A DNA stretch of 64,000 bases. Source: Pseudomonas sp. MM213 (GTDB lineage Bacteria > Pseudomonadota > Gammaproteobacteria > Pseudomonadales > Pseudomonadaceae). The notes under the pieces are model-generated. The model was not told the DNA's origin, searched no databases, and was given only the letters and a program-made list of their open reading frames with translations. Numbering within the stretch: the stretch's first letter is position 1; every line of letters begins with the position of its first letter. Below, piece after piece: positions 1 to 8,859 of the stretch. Where the stretch lies: contig NZ_CP081943.1 of assembly GCF_020423045.1 (NCBI RefSeq), positions 3,658,001 through 3,722,000 of the forward strand, written 5' to 3'. The translations under genes were made by a program, and so were the position numbers.

Positions 1-2
1 GC

Positions 3-1076
3 TTGATCCAGCGCCTGGAAGTCAGCGAAACCCTCGCCGAACAACGGGCCAGCGAAGTGGTGGGCCTCGAAGCCCTCAATGCATTGATCCTGCAACGCAT
101 GCGCACCGGCATCCTGGTGCTCGACGGCCAACTGCGGGTGCAATTGGCCAACCACAGCGCGCTGATCTTACTGGGCCGAGACAAACTCGAAGGCCAACGG
201 ATCGACGACTGCTCGCCCATTCTGGTCGAACGCCTGCAACTGTGGCAGAACAATCCGACGCTGCGCCCCCAGAGCCTGAAAATCGCCAACAGCGGCCTGG
301 AACTGCAACCGAGCTTCATTGCCCTGGCCCAAAGCCCACACCACCAAACCCTGGTCTTCCTTGAAGATCTCGCACAAATCGCCCAACAGGCCCAACAACT
401 GAAGCTCGCCGCTTTGGGTCGCCTGACGGCCGGTATCGCCCACGAAATTCGCAATCCTTTGGGCGCCATTAGTCATGCCGCTCAGCTATTGCAGGAATCG
501 GAGGAACTGAACGGCGCGGATCGACGTCTGACCCAGATTATTCAAGACCACTCTCAGCGAATGAATCGGGTTATCGAAAACGTCCTGCAACTGTCCCGCC
601 GCCAGCAAACCGTACCGCAACGACTCGATCTGAAGCCGTGGCTGGAGCAGTTCGTGGCCGACAGTCGCGAAAGTGCGCTCGATCGTCAGCAGATTCACCT
701 GCGCATCGGTTCAGGCGACTTCAAAACCCTGATGGACCCGAACCAGCTCACCCAGATTCTCGACAATTTGTTGCGCAACGCCTGGCGTCATAGCGCTCAG
801 GTCCACGATCAGGCGCAGGTCTGGCTCGATTTGTTTGTCGACCCCGACAGCCAGTTGCCGATCATCGAGGTTCGGGACGATGGCCCCGGCGTGGCACCGG
901 ACCAGCAGGTGCATTTGTTCGAACCGTTCTATACCACCAGCGCCCAAGGCACAGGCCTGGGGCTGTATCTGTCCCGTGAGCTGTGCGAAAGCAATCAGGC
1001 CCGCCTAGACTTCAAGCCACGCCATGATGGCGGCTGCTTTCGCATCACCTTTGCTCACGGACGGAAACAAAGTTGA
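3..1076 (+). CDS. pilS: Sensor histidine kinase PilS, C-terminal part (5' end outside window)
   Basis: Membrane sensor kinase that phosphorylates PilR to control sigma-54-dependent pilin transcription. Only the cytoplasmic part is visible (about 357 residues; the family has about 530), so the six-TM sensor region lies left of the window and the TTG at position 3 is not the real start. Visible in order: a PAS-like segment (about residues 20-125), the H-box HEIRNPLG with the phospho-acceptor His at about residue 147, an N-box (DNLLRNAWRHS), and the ATP-lid motifs DDGPGVAP and GTGLGLYLS. The stop lies just before pilR, so the two are surely cotranscribed. Identity rests on these motifs and on the pilR neighbour. 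Confidence 0.93.
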   Translation: MIQRLEVSETLAEQRASEVVGLEALNALILQRMRTGILVLDGQLRVQLANHSALILLGRDKLEGQRIDDCSPILVERLQLWQNNPTLRPQSLKIANSGLELQPSFIALAQSPHHQTLVFLEDLAQIAQQAQQLKLAALGRLTAGIAHEIRNPLGAISHAAQLLQESEELNGADRRLTQIIQDHSQRMNRVIENVLQLSRRQQTVPQRLDLKPWLEQFVADSRESALDRQQIHLRIGSGDFKTLMDPNQLTQILDNLLRNAWRHSAQVHDQAQVWLDLFVDPDSQLPIIEVRDDGPGVAPDQQVHLFEPFYTTSAQGTGLGLYLSRELCESNQARLDFKPRHDGGCFRITFAHGRKQS

Positions 1077-1078
1077 AC

Positions 1079-2410
1079 ATGTGTCCACGGCAAAAAGTCC
1101 TGATCGTCGACGACGAGCCGGATATCCGCGAACTCCTGGAAATCACCCTGGGACGGATGAAACTCGACACCTTCAGCGCCCGTAACCTCGGCGAAGCCCT
1201 GGCGCTGTTGAAGCGTGAGACGTTCGACCTGTGCCTGACCGACATGCGCCTGCCGGACGGCACCGGTCTTGAACTGGTGCAACATATCCAGCAACGCGCC
1301 CCAAACCTGCCGGTGGCCATGATTACCGCCTACGGCAGCCTCGAAACGGCGATCAACGCCCTCAAGGCCGGCGCCTTCGACTTCCTGACCAAACCGGTGG
1401 ACCTCACGCGGCTGCGCGAACTGGTCACCAGCGCCCTGCGTATGCCGGCACCGGGCGCAGCCATCGACCGACGGTTGCTGGGCGATTCGCTGCCCATGCG
1501 CAGCCTGCGTAAACAAATCGACAAACTGGCCCGCAGTCAGGCGCCGATCTACATCAGCGGCGAGTCCGGCAGCGGCAAGGAACTGGTCGCCCGACTGATC
1601 CACGAACAAGGACCGCGCGCCAACCAGCCGTTTGTCCCGGTCAATTGCGGCGCGATACCGTCGGAACTGATGGAAAGCGAGTTTTTCGGCCATCGCAAAG
1701 GCAGCTTCAGCGGCGCTATCGAAGACAAACCCGGACTGTTCCAGGCCGCCCAGGGAGGCACGCTGTTCCTCGACGAAGTGGCCGACTTGCCACTGTCGAT
1801 GCAGGTCAAACTGCTGCGGGCGATTCAGGAAAAAGCCGTTCGCAGCGTTGGCGGCCAACAGGAAACCGTGGTCGATGTGCGGATCCTCTGCGCCACCCAC
1901 AAAGACCTCGACGCCGAAGTCGCCGCTGAACGCTTTCGCCAGGATTTGTATTACCGGCTGAATGTGATCGAACTGCGGGTTCCGCCTTTGCGCGAGCGCC
2001 GCGACGACATCGAGTCATTGGCCGGTCATGTGCTCAAGCGTCTGGCGGCAGCCAGCGGCCAACCCGCCCCGAAGCTCCACCCACAAGCGCTTGAAGCGCT
2101 GAAAAGCTATCGCTTTCCGGGCAATGTGCGGGAACTGGAGAACATGCTCGAACGCGCCCACACCCTGTGCGACAACAAGCAGATCGAAGCCAGCGACCTG
2201 CGACTGGCCGAAGGCAATTGCAGCGCCGACAGCGGTGTGCCGGACCTGACGCAGATCGACAATCTGGAAGACTATCTGGAAAACGTCGAACGCAAACTCA
2301 TCCTCCAGGCCCTTGAGGAAACCCGCTGGAACCGCACGGCGGCGGCTCAGCGATTGAATTTGTCGTTTCGGTCGATGCGTTACAGGTTGAAGAAATTCGG
2401 GCTGGATTGA
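1079..2410 (+). CDS. pilR: Sigma-54-dependent response regulator PilR
   Basis: NtrC-family activator of type IV pilin genes, phosphorylated by PilS. Three domains are visible: a receiver with the acidic pocket VDDE and phospho-acceptor Asp at about residue 55 (LTDMRLPDG), an AAA+ sigma-54 domain with Walker A GESGSGKE at about 161-168 and Walker B GGTLFLDEVADLP, and a C-terminal Fis-type helix-turn-helix (NRTAAAQRLNLS). The ATG at 1079 is chosen; an in-frame TTG at 1073 overlaps the pilS stop and cannot be excluded. The sigma-54 contact loop reads GSFSGA at about 208-213 rather than the consensus GAFTGA, which is unusual at the key Thr. The length of 443 residues is normal for the family. Confidence 0.95.
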   Translation: MCPRQKVLIVDDEPDIRELLEITLGRMKLDTFSARNLGEALALLKRETFDLCLTDMRLPDGTGLELVQHIQQRAPNLPVAMITAYGSLETAINALKAGAFDFLTKPVDLTRLRELVTSALRMPAPGAAIDRRLLGDSLPMRSLRKQIDKLARSQAPIYISGESGSGKELVARLIHEQGPRANQPFVPVNCGAIPSELMESEFFGHRKGSFSGAIEDKPGLFQAAQGGTLFLDEVADLPLSMQVKLLRAIQEKAVRSVGGQQETVVDVRILCATHKDLDAEVAAERFRQDLYYRLNVIELRVPPLRERRDDIESLAGHVLKRLAAASGQPAPKLHPQALEALKSYRFPGNVRELENMLERAHTLCDNKQIEASDLRLAEGNCSADSGVPDLTQIDNLEDYLENVERKLILQALEETRWNRTAAAQRLNLSFRSMRYRLKKFGLD

Positions 2411-2417
2411 GGGCCCC

Positions 2418-2508
2418 TTCGCGGGCAAGCCTCGCTCCTACAGGATTTGAGTCGATCGAAAATATTGTGATCGCCACAAATCCTGTAGGAGCGAGGCTTG
2501 CCCGCGAA
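2418..2508. repeat. REP doublet (REPIN), GTAGGAGCGAGGCTTGC class
   Basis: Two inverted copies of a 24-nt REP end (2418-2441 and 2485-2508) are separated by a 43-nt loop. It lies between the convergent ends of pilR and thiO, a typical REP position where it may act as a terminator or mRNA stabiliser. Confidence 0.9.
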
Positions 2509-2539
2509 AGCGTTCTGGAAGACGACGAATGTTTCGCGT

Positions 2540-3640
2540 CTAGATCCGCCCGGCCGGCGCATACGGCGCCGGATCAATGATCGGCGCCCTGCCCAACATC
2601 ACATCCGCAAACAACTGGCACGACGCCGGCGCCAGCACCAACCCGTTACGGTAATGCCCGCAGTTGAGCCACAACCCCTCGAAGCCCGGCACCCGGCCGA
2701 TGTAGGGAATGCCCTCCGGTGAGCCCGGTCGCAACCCCGCCCAATGCCCGACCACCTCGGCATCCGCCAGCGCTGGAATCAATTCCACTGCAGACGCTTT
2801 CAGGCTCTCAAGCGCAGAGCCGGTCGGCGTCTTGTCGAAGCCTTCATGTTCCAGCGTGCTGCCAATCAGAATGTGTCCATCCCGGCGAGGAATCGCATAA
2901 CGCCCCTTGGCCAGCACCATGCTCGGCAGGAAGTCCGCCGCGCACTTGTAAAGAATCATCTGCCCTTTCACGGGTTCAACCGGCAACGCAAGGCCCAGGC
3001 TTTTGAGCAAATCACCGCTCCAGGCACCCGCCGTCAACACCACCTGATCACCGTGGATCGCGCCCGCCGAAGTCTGCACGCCGACGACTTTTTCGCCTTC
3101 GCGAACGAACCCGCTGACTTCGCACTGCTCATGAATCGTCACGTTCGGCATCGCCAGCAAGGCAGCCTTGAGGGATTTCACCAGCCGCGGATTGCGCACA
3201 TTGGCCACGTCGGCCATGTAGATCGCGCGGGTGAAACCGCCACCCAGGACCGGCACCGCATCGTGCGCCGCCGAGATATCCACAGCCCGCAATGGACGGT
3301 TTTCCCGCTCAGCCCAGGCCAGCGCCTCGGCTTCATCGTCCAGGTCCAGCCAGTACAGGCCGGTGGTGTGCACTTCTGGATCAACCCCGGTCGCGGCAAA
3401 CAGACGCTCGCCCAGCTGTGGATAAAAGTCCTGAGACCAATGGGCCAGCGCGGTAACTGCCGGGCTGTAGCGCCATGGGTAGAGTGGCGAAACGATACCG
3501 CCACCGGCCCAGGACGATTCCTGACCGACATTCGAACGGTCCAGCAGCACAACGCTCTGTACTTGCGACGCGAGATTGAACGCTGTCAGCAGGCCAATTA
3601 CACCGCCGCCGACTATCACCACTTGCTGTTGCATGGTCAT
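2540..3640 (-). CDS. thiO: Glycine oxidase ThiO (FAD-dependent amino-acid oxidase)
   Basis: FAD-dependent oxidase of the DAO family. ThiO oxidises glycine to the imine used in thiazole synthesis for thiamine. The N-terminus shows the dinucleotide fold VIVGGGVIGLLTAFNLA, followed by GQESSWAGGG, and the C-terminal part carries GLRPGSPEGIPYIG and NGLVLAPASC, as in ThiO-type oxidases. The ATG at 3640 is chosen over a TTG at 3652; another ATG lies two codons on. No thi genes and no TPP riboswitch are nearby. In P. aeruginosa an orthologue sits in the same place, between pilR and the minor pilin genes. A general D-amino-acid oxidase role is the alternative. Confidence 0.85.
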   Translation of the reverse strand: MTMQQQVVIVGGGVIGLLTAFNLASQVQSVVLLDRSNVGQESSWAGGGIVSPLYPWRYSPAVTALAHWSQDFYPQLGERLFAATGVDPEVHTTGLYWLDLDDEAEALAWAERENRPLRAVDISAAHDAVPVLGGGFTRAIYMADVANVRNPRLVKSLKAALLAMPNVTIHEQCEVSGFVREGEKVVGVQTSAGAIHGDQVVLTAGAWSGDLLKSLGLALPVEPVKGQMILYKCAADFLPSMVLAKGRYAIPRRDGHILIGSTLEHEGFDKTPTGSALESLKASAVELIPALADAEVVGHWAGLRPGSPEGIPYIGRVPGFEGLWLNCGHYRNGLVLAPASCQLFADVMLGRAPIIDPAPYAPAGRI

Positions 3641-3695
3641 GTTCCGATCCAACCGTTAAAGAGACAGGAGGCGCAAAAGGCGCCCGAAAAAAAAC

Positions 3696-4094
3696 TCAGC
3701 GACCCCAGCAATCTTTGGTGGTCAGTCCGGCCGTCGCATTGACCATGCTTCTGACACCGGTGTTGGTGATGGTGAAATCGCCACACTTGTCAGTCGCCAT
3801 GCTGCCGGCCTTGCGTGTAGCGGTCAGCAGGAAGGTCTGGTCGGTCAGGGTCGGGGTGATGGTGTAATAGTCATTGCCGGCGCTCAGGCCGGTGGCACCG
3901 GTGTAGACATTACCCTTCGAGTAAAACCGTTCAAGAACCTGCGCCTGCTCGGAAAGCAGCCCGGCCACTTCAGCCCGGCGGCCCTTTTTCACGTATTCGG
4001 TGAGGCTCGGGTAGCCAATGGTGATGACGATCCCGATGATCGCAATCACGATCATGATTTCGATCAGGGTAAAACCTCGGTTGGATCTGCGCAT
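3696..4094 (-). CDS. pilE: Minor type IV pilin PilE
   Basis: Small prepilin of 132 residues. A short basic leader ends in Gly before the N-methylated Phe (RGFTLIEIMIVIAIIGIV), giving the PilD peptidase site and the conserved Glu5 of the mature protein, followed by the hydrophobic alpha-1 spine. The globular part has a Cys pair near the C-terminus (DKCGDF and KDCWG) that would close the D-region loop. It is the last gene of the leftward minor-pilin operon, 14 bp after pilY1, where PilE belongs in pseudomonads. It would join the PilVWX/FimU priming complex at the pilus tip. It resembles major pilins, but the position favours a minor pilin. Confidence 0.9.
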   Translation of the reverse strand: MRRSNRGFTLIEIMIVIAIIGIVITIGYPSLTEYVKKGRRAEVAGLLSEQAQVLERFYSKGNVYTGATGLSAGNDYYTITPTLTDQTFLLTATRKAGSMATDKCGDFTITNTGVRSMVNATAGLTTKDCWGR

Positions 4095-4108
4095 GCCTCA
4101 ACTCTCAC

Positions 4109-7100
4109 TTACTGTATTTGTCGCCACATGATGCGACGGCTGCCACCGCCGCCCTTTTCGGTCAGCTTGGTCACCGTTGAACCTGTATCGGTTACGATCT
4201 TGCCGGTGCCGCCGTTGGTAACGGCGCTCAAGAATGGCATCCCGCTAGTGAAAATCACCCCGCTGGATATCGCATCGTTGCTGTCGACTAGCCCATCGCC
4301 AGTGGTGTCGAGCACCGCGTAGTTGAGCATCTTACCGCTGAACGCATCCAGTTCGACCAGTTTGCCGGTGCCAAAACTGGCACAAGGATCTGTGGTATCC
4401 ACAATGGCCGTGGTAAATACGATTCGCCCCAGCACCAGCGCCGCCTGGCTGATCACCCGCTCACCGGTCAATACGCTGTTGTAGACCAGTGGTAAATACC
4501 AGCCCTTCTCCGCCGGATAGGTCACTTCGTTCTGGCTGGTGGTGATGAACTGCCCCGTACTTCCCGAGAACACACCGGTCACCGATTGGGCCTGCAAACT
4601 GGACGTAGTGATCTGTCCAGAGCCGCCGTCAGCATCCCACACCGCATAGAACGCCTGCAGATCCTTGTTGGTCTTGTCGACCGTTTCATTGAATTTGCCG
4701 GTACCGAAAAACACCACTTTGCCGCCCAGTGAATTGTCCGCCAGCAACGGCTGCGCGGTGATTGGCTGGGTGGCGCCGCCCGCCGTCGTGAACAACGGTT
4801 TGCCGGAAAACGCCACGCCCCAGGTGTCCGTGGTGGCGCCGCTCAGATCAAACTTCCATAAACGCCCTTTCAGATCCCCGCCATAGGCGGCCTGCACCAC
4901 ATTCTGCGAGTTGACCTTGAGTTTCACCGACGACAAACCGTTGGTGGTTTCCGTGCTGTCGATGACGATTTTCTTGATCAGCGACCCATCGCGGATATCC
5001 ACCACGTACAACGCCGCCACACCCGAATTGCTGCCGTAGCCGTTGGAGATGAATGCTGCCCATCGACCATCCGCCAAGCGTGCCACTTCCGGACGGGCGT
5101 AGGCATAACCCAGATCATTGAAAACGTTCGCCGTGTTTGCTGTGGCAGGTGCACTGATTTCCCACAACGCCTTGGTCACGTTGCCGGCCGAGGCGTCAAA
5201 CAGCTGCAAGGCGTAGAACGTCTTGCCGCCCGCGCCTGTTCCGCCGAGCGCCAGGGTTTTCCAGGCACTGTTGAGTTGAGCATCAAAAACGCCGACCTGA
5301 CCGTCGACCAGAAACTTGTGGCTGACGCCGTTGATGTAGGCGGTATCGGCGATATAGCGCAACGATGGCAAAACACTGGAGGGCATGTAGGCATAACGTC
5401 TGGCGCCGTTACCCGAGTTGATGACGCTGACAAAACCATCGTTGGCATTGACCACAAGGCTGGTGTTCATGTTGCTGGATTTGGTGGCCAGATAGGTGCT
5501 GTAGCTGGTGTCACTGACCAGATCGGATGCGGTTTTTTCCGTTGGCGAGGCCAGCACCAAAGGCGAGTTGATGATGTCGCCGAGCAACACGCTGCGTACT
5601 TTCAACCCGGTCTTGTTGGTGCCCTTGCTCCACTCCACAAGGTCGCTGCCCGTGATGCCGGTGGGCAGGCCCTGATTCAGCACCGTCTGCTGTGCCGGGG
5701 CGAAATTGGCGAAGGCCAGCGTGACGGGGGCATTGCTCACGTTGTTCCACGACTGGTAAATCGGCGCTGTGGCGCCGGGCACGATGGCCGTGTCAGTCGT
5801 CCAGAGCACCGTGGAGGTATTGACCGAGCCGGTGGCGGTGAACCCGTAAGACTTGATGGTGCCGCGCCAATCCTTGGGGTCGTAGCTGGTCTGGTAGTAA
5901 GCGGAACCGACCCCGACGATTGCGCTGCTGGTGGTGCCGCTCCCGCCGGAACCGGCTTTCGACGTGATGTCGCCCAGCGCTGATGACAACGCGGTATTCA
6001 GGCCGGCACTGTCCGTCGCCTGGTAGTACTTGCCCTGCCCGTAACCGGCGGCGTCCGACAACATCTGGTTCGCGGCGGTGAAGCCCACGGTGTAGGTGTT
6101 CATGTTCTGTTTGGGGAAATCTGCGGCGTTCCAGTTTTTGCCACCGGCGTCGGTACCGGTAGTGCGCATATCGATGTCGAAGGCGAATTTGGCGATGTCG
6201 TCCAGGTACAACGTGTCCCCCTCGCCATCACCGGAGAGGTTGTCGCCATCGTTCGCGCTGTTACCGTCCCAGTTCGGCAAGCGGGCGCCACCGAGCGGAT
6301 CGTTGGTCGGGAAGGTCCTGTCGAACGTAGGCAGGCCATCGGTGATCACCACGCCATAGTTTTTCTGGCAGCGATACTGGATCGGGCTGGTGTAAGTGGT
6401 TGGCGTCGAGTTGTAGTACGGCGCCATGCCGCGCATGTACCGCGTGATCTCGTAATAGGTTTCCGCCAACGGGGTACTGGCGATTGCACTCAAACTATTG
6501 ATCGAAGAGATCAACGCGTTGTAGTTGGTGTCCGCCTGGGCCTGGGAAACGCTACCACTGACGGGAGACAGATCACTGACCGCGCGAGCGATAAAACCGC
6601 CGGGGCCGGAGTTGCCACTGACAGAAGGGTTGAATGTCGCCAGGCCTATTCTCAATGAACGGTTGCTGGCGACCAGATTGGTGGACACATCCTGCGCAAC
6701 GCTGATGCGGTAATCATTGGGGATCGCGCCGGTACCGGTGGTGAAATCCCTGTTCGAACCGTTGGCCAGTGTGACCAGATAGGACAGATAGTTAGCCGTA
6801 TAACGCGTGTTTTCGTTGCCCACCGGGTCGGGCAGCTTCAGGCATATCGATGACAGTCCCAGGAAACCCCGATAAAAACCGTACCAGTTGCCATTGTTGG
6901 AGCAACCGCCGCGATTGAGGCTCGACAAGGCGATGTTGGTATCGTCCATGTCCAGATTCTGACCGGTCAGACACGAGTTGTTCGAACTGCAATTGGCAAT
7001 TTGCGGGCGACTGACCGTCGGATCGAAACCCGGCGCCCAGATGATGTTGTTCATGCTCCCCGAATCATCGATCAGCAGCATCACGTTGGGCGCAACCGCC

Positions 7101-7222
7101 GCAGCGCTCAACAGGGGCGAGTCCGAGGGCGTGAACGCGTACGCAGGCGCTGACAGGTACAACCCCAATGCAATGCCACTCAGAAACCGCCAGATCCCTG
7201 AGCATCTATTAGTATTTGGCAT
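4109..7222 (-). CDS. pilY1: Pilus tip adhesin/assembly factor PilY1
   Basis: Large secreted protein (1037 residues) at the type IV pilus tip, needed for pilus biogenesis and in P. aeruginosa linked to surface sensing. A signal peptide ends near AYA (about residue 29). A von Willebrand A-like domain follows, with MIDAS motif DDSGSMN at about 52-58. The C-terminal half is a beta-propeller-type PilY1 domain, and an EF-hand-like loop DTTGDGLVDSND lies near residue 972. Start: an in-frame TTG-type extension reaches 7312, but the ATG at 7222 has a GGAGAG ribosome site, and the signal peptide follows it. The start overlaps the end of pilX by 14 bp within a 9-bp-stem hairpin. No pilY2 follows; pilE is next. 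Confidence 0.93.
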   Translation of the reverse strand: MPNTNRCSGIWRFLSGIALGLYLSAPAYAFTPSDSPLLSAAAVAPNVMLLIDDSGSMNNIIWAPGFDPTVSRPQIANCSSNNSCLTGQNLDMDDTNIALSSLNRGGCSNNGNWYGFYRGFLGLSSICLKLPDPVGNENTRYTANYLSYLVTLANGSNRDFTTGTGAIPNDYRISVAQDVSTNLVASNRSLRIGLATFNPSVSGNSGPGGFIARAVSDLSPVSGSVSQAQADTNYNALISSINSLSAIASTPLAETYYEITRYMRGMAPYYNSTPTTYTSPIQYRCQKNYGVVITDGLPTFDRTFPTNDPLGGARLPNWDGNSANDGDNLSGDGEGDTLYLDDIAKFAFDIDMRTTGTDAGGKNWNAADFPKQNMNTYTVGFTAANQMLSDAAGYGQGKYYQATDSAGLNTALSSALGDITSKAGSGGSGTTSSAIVGVGSAYYQTSYDPKDWRGTIKSYGFTATGSVNTSTVLWTTDTAIVPGATAPIYQSWNNVSNAPVTLAFANFAPAQQTVLNQGLPTGITGSDLVEWSKGTNKTGLKVRSVLLGDIINSPLVLASPTEKTASDLVSDTSYSTYLATKSSNMNTSLVVNANDGFVSVINSGNGARRYAYMPSSVLPSLRYIADTAYINGVSHKFLVDGQVGVFDAQLNSAWKTLALGGTGAGGKTFYALQLFDASAGNVTKALWEISAPATANTANVFNDLGYAYARPEVARLADGRWAAFISNGYGSNSGVAALYVVDIRDGSLIKKIVIDSTETTNGLSSVKLKVNSQNVVQAAYGGDLKGRLWKFDLSGATTDTWGVAFSGKPLFTTAGGATQPITAQPLLADNSLGGKVVFFGTGKFNETVDKTNKDLQAFYAVWDADGGSGQITTSSLQAQSVTGVFSGSTGQFITTSQNEVTYPAEKGWYLPLVYNSVLTGERVISQAALVLGRIVFTTAIVDTTDPCASFGTGKLVELDAFSGKMLNYAVLDTTGDGLVDSNDAISSGVIFTSGMPFLSAVTNGGTGKIVTDTGSTVTKLTEKGGGGSRRIMWRQIQ

Positions 7223-7230
7223 AGATGCTC
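7200..7230 (-). promoter_or_regulatory. Hairpin at pilX stop / pilY1 start
   Basis: A perfect 9-bp inverted repeat (arms 7200-7208 and 7222-7230, 13-nt loop). In the leftward mRNA the 5' arm takes in the end of the pilY1 ribosome-site region and the A of its AUG; the loop holds UG of the start codon and the pilX stop UAA. This looks suited to coupling pilY1 initiation to translation of pilX. The structure is seen; the function is inferred. Confidence 0.55.
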
Positions 7231-7688
7231 TCCACCACACTGCGCACGTTGTTGCCCACGATGGCCACTGCCGTGACCCGATAAAGCGTCGCAGAGGTGT
7301 TGCTCGGCACATTCACGGCATTCAACGTGGTGCCGATGTTCTGTACCCCATAGAAGCCGTTGGCGGCCGCGATCCAGGTGACCCCCGAGGAGGAGTTGAG
7401 ACCGGCAGCCGTGAGGGTCGATGACTCGGCGGGCGGCAAACATTGATTGCCGCTGCAAACCGGCAATGTATAGGTATCGAGCTGAACCGCACTTTCGCCG
7501 ATGCGCAACGCGGCTTCGGCGATCTGGAACGACTGATTGCGCAGGGTGACGCTGCTGGCCATCTTTTCCTGCAGGGTTGCGTTCTGCATCGATGAAATGC
7601 CAATCAGCGTCAGCAACAGAAGGAATACCAGGCTGACCAGCAGCGCCATGCCGCGCTGGGCGTGAGAGGTAGCGGGAGAAAAACTCAT
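7209..7688 (-). CDS. pilX: Minor type IV pilin PilX
   Basis: Minor pilin with a type III-like leader and a long hydrophobic N-terminal helix: QRGMALLVSLVFLLLLTLIG, then a globular domain with one CSGNQC disulfide-type pair. PilX is the GspK-like member of the tip complex and acts with PilY1. The ATG at 7688 is preferred because GGGGAGGG lies just upstream; an ATG at 7703 overlaps the pilW stop as ATGA but has no ribosome site of its own. The gene is fourth of six in the leftward operon and overlaps pilY1. Its length of 159 residues is slightly shorter than the P. aeruginosa protein. Confidence 0.9.
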   Translation of the reverse strand: MSFSPATSHAQRGMALLVSLVFLLLLTLIGISSMQNATLQEKMASSVTLRNQSFQIAEAALRIGESAVQLDTYTLPVCSGNQCLPPAESSTLTAAGLNSSSGVTWIAAANGFYGVQNIGTTLNAVNVPSNTSATLYRVTAVAIVGNNVRSVVESIYAKY

Positions 7689-7699
7689 CGGCCCTCCCC

Positions 7700-8413
7700 T
7701 CATGGCAAGCGGTTGCGCAAGGCGGCAACCACGTTGAAAGTTTGATCGTGGACCCGGCTGTTCGGATCTTTCAGTATCAGCGTCAGGCGCACACTACGGA
7801 TTCGTGCAGGGTCGGACGGGTTGGTGCTGTAACTGGAAGCGGCCGTATCGGTGGCTGACGCTGCGAGACCGAAGCTCACGTCAAAGGCTTTGACGTTGTC
7901 GACGAGCACTGCCTGAGCCGGCGTGCCGATGCCACTGCCCATCGTCAGTTGGCCGTTCTTGAGGCTGTAGATCAGTCGTCGAATCGGAAACGCCAATTGT
8001 CCTGTGGCGGGAGCCTGCACGTTGGAGTAAGCCGTCGCGGTGTTTCGGCAATCCGAAACCACCGTCCAGGTCGGCGTACCGCCACCCGCTCCGACATCGG
8101 CGGTCACCAGGGTCAGCTTGAGGTTGGCATTGTCCCAACTGATCGGCGCTATCTGGCTGGCAGTAAAACTCGCCCCGGCGCTTGCATCAGTAATAGCCCC
8201 CAGACAACCAAACATCCCCACCATGCGGATTTCCTGAATCATTTTGCTCAGCACGAAACGCGCGTCTTCCTGCATGTTCGCCGCCGCGTTCTGGCTGACA
8301 TACGTGTTCTTGGCCGCTATGAAAATCTGCGCCACACCGAGCACCACGACCAGGCTCAACGCCAACGCGATCAACATTTCGATCAGGCCGAAACCTCTGT
8401 TGAGCCGGATCAT
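7700..8413 (-). CDS. pilW: Minor type IV pilin PilW
   Basis: Minor pilin of 237 residues with leader and helix NRGFGLIEMLIALALSLVVV (cleavage after Gly, Glu5 present), the longest of the pseudopilin-like genes here, as expected for the GspJ-like PilW. The N-terminal QNAAANMQEDARFVL segment and the paired Cys residues (FGCLG, SDCRN) match the family. Its ATG overlaps the pilV stop by ATGA and no clear ribosome site is seen, so translation is probably coupled to pilV. It works with PilV, PilX, FimU and PilY1 as the tip-initiating complex. Confidence 0.9.
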   Translation of the reverse strand: MIRLNRGFGLIEMLIALALSLVVVLGVAQIFIAAKNTYVSQNAAANMQEDARFVLSKMIQEIRMVGMFGCLGAITDASAGASFTASQIAPISWDNANLKLTLVTADVGAGGGTPTWTVVSDCRNTATAYSNVQAPATGQLAFPIRRLIYSLKNGQLTMGSGIGTPAQAVLVDNVKAFDVSFGLAASATDTAASSYSTNPSDPARIRSVRLTLILKDPNSRVHDQTFNVVAALRNRLP

Positions 8414-8859
8414 GGTGTCGCCACCGGATCAACGGCGGCGCGACTGGTCAGCACAAAGCTGCGACGGGAATTGGCGGCATTGGCCGCCCGCGAGTCGTCC
8501 CAGGTTATGGTGATGGTGTACACCCGCTGATTGAGGGTGACGCTGCCCGTAGCGGTGGCGCCGAGCATACTGACGATATTGGTGGTGAAGTCGTAGAGGT
8601 CCTGATCCCGGGCAACGTTGAGGTTGCCCGACGTCGGCGGCGTGACCGTGTAATCGGCGCCGGCGTTGGCGCGGATGCGGTCCATCATGTCGTAGGCGAT
8701 AAAACTCGCCTGGCTGGTCATCCGCGAACTGTCGGTGTACTTCAGCGCATTGAGCTGGAACGCCGCCGCCCCCAACAGCCCCACGCTCAAAATCAACAAC
8801 GCCACGAGAACCTCGATCAGCGTCATGCCCTCCTGTGCACGCTTGCTCCATCCCCTCAT
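8410..8859 (-). CDS. pilV: Minor type IV pilin PilV
   Basis: Minor pilin of 149 residues with prepilin motif QEGMTLIEVLVALLILSVGL (Gly at the cleavage site, Glu at +5), the GspI-like member of the tip complex. The ATG at 8859 overlaps the fimU stop as ATGA and fits the ATGA overlap between pilV and pilW; an in-frame ORF runs up to 8898 without better support. The helix is followed by RIRANAGADYTV and paired beta strands typical of the family. The gene is tightly packed in the operon. Confidence 0.9.
   Translation of the reverse strand: MRGWSKRAQEGMTLIEVLVALLILSVGLLGAAAFQLNALKYTDSSRMTSQASFIAYDMMDRIRANAGADYTVTPPTSGNLNVARDQDLYDFTTNIVSMLGATATGSVTLNQRVYTITITWDDSRAANAANSRRSFVLTSRAAVDPVATP

Noticed and set aside
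3655..3695. Short GGCGC/GCGCC hairpin between pilE and thiO as a terminator
   Set aside because: The stem is only 5 bp and no T-run follows on the leftward strand.
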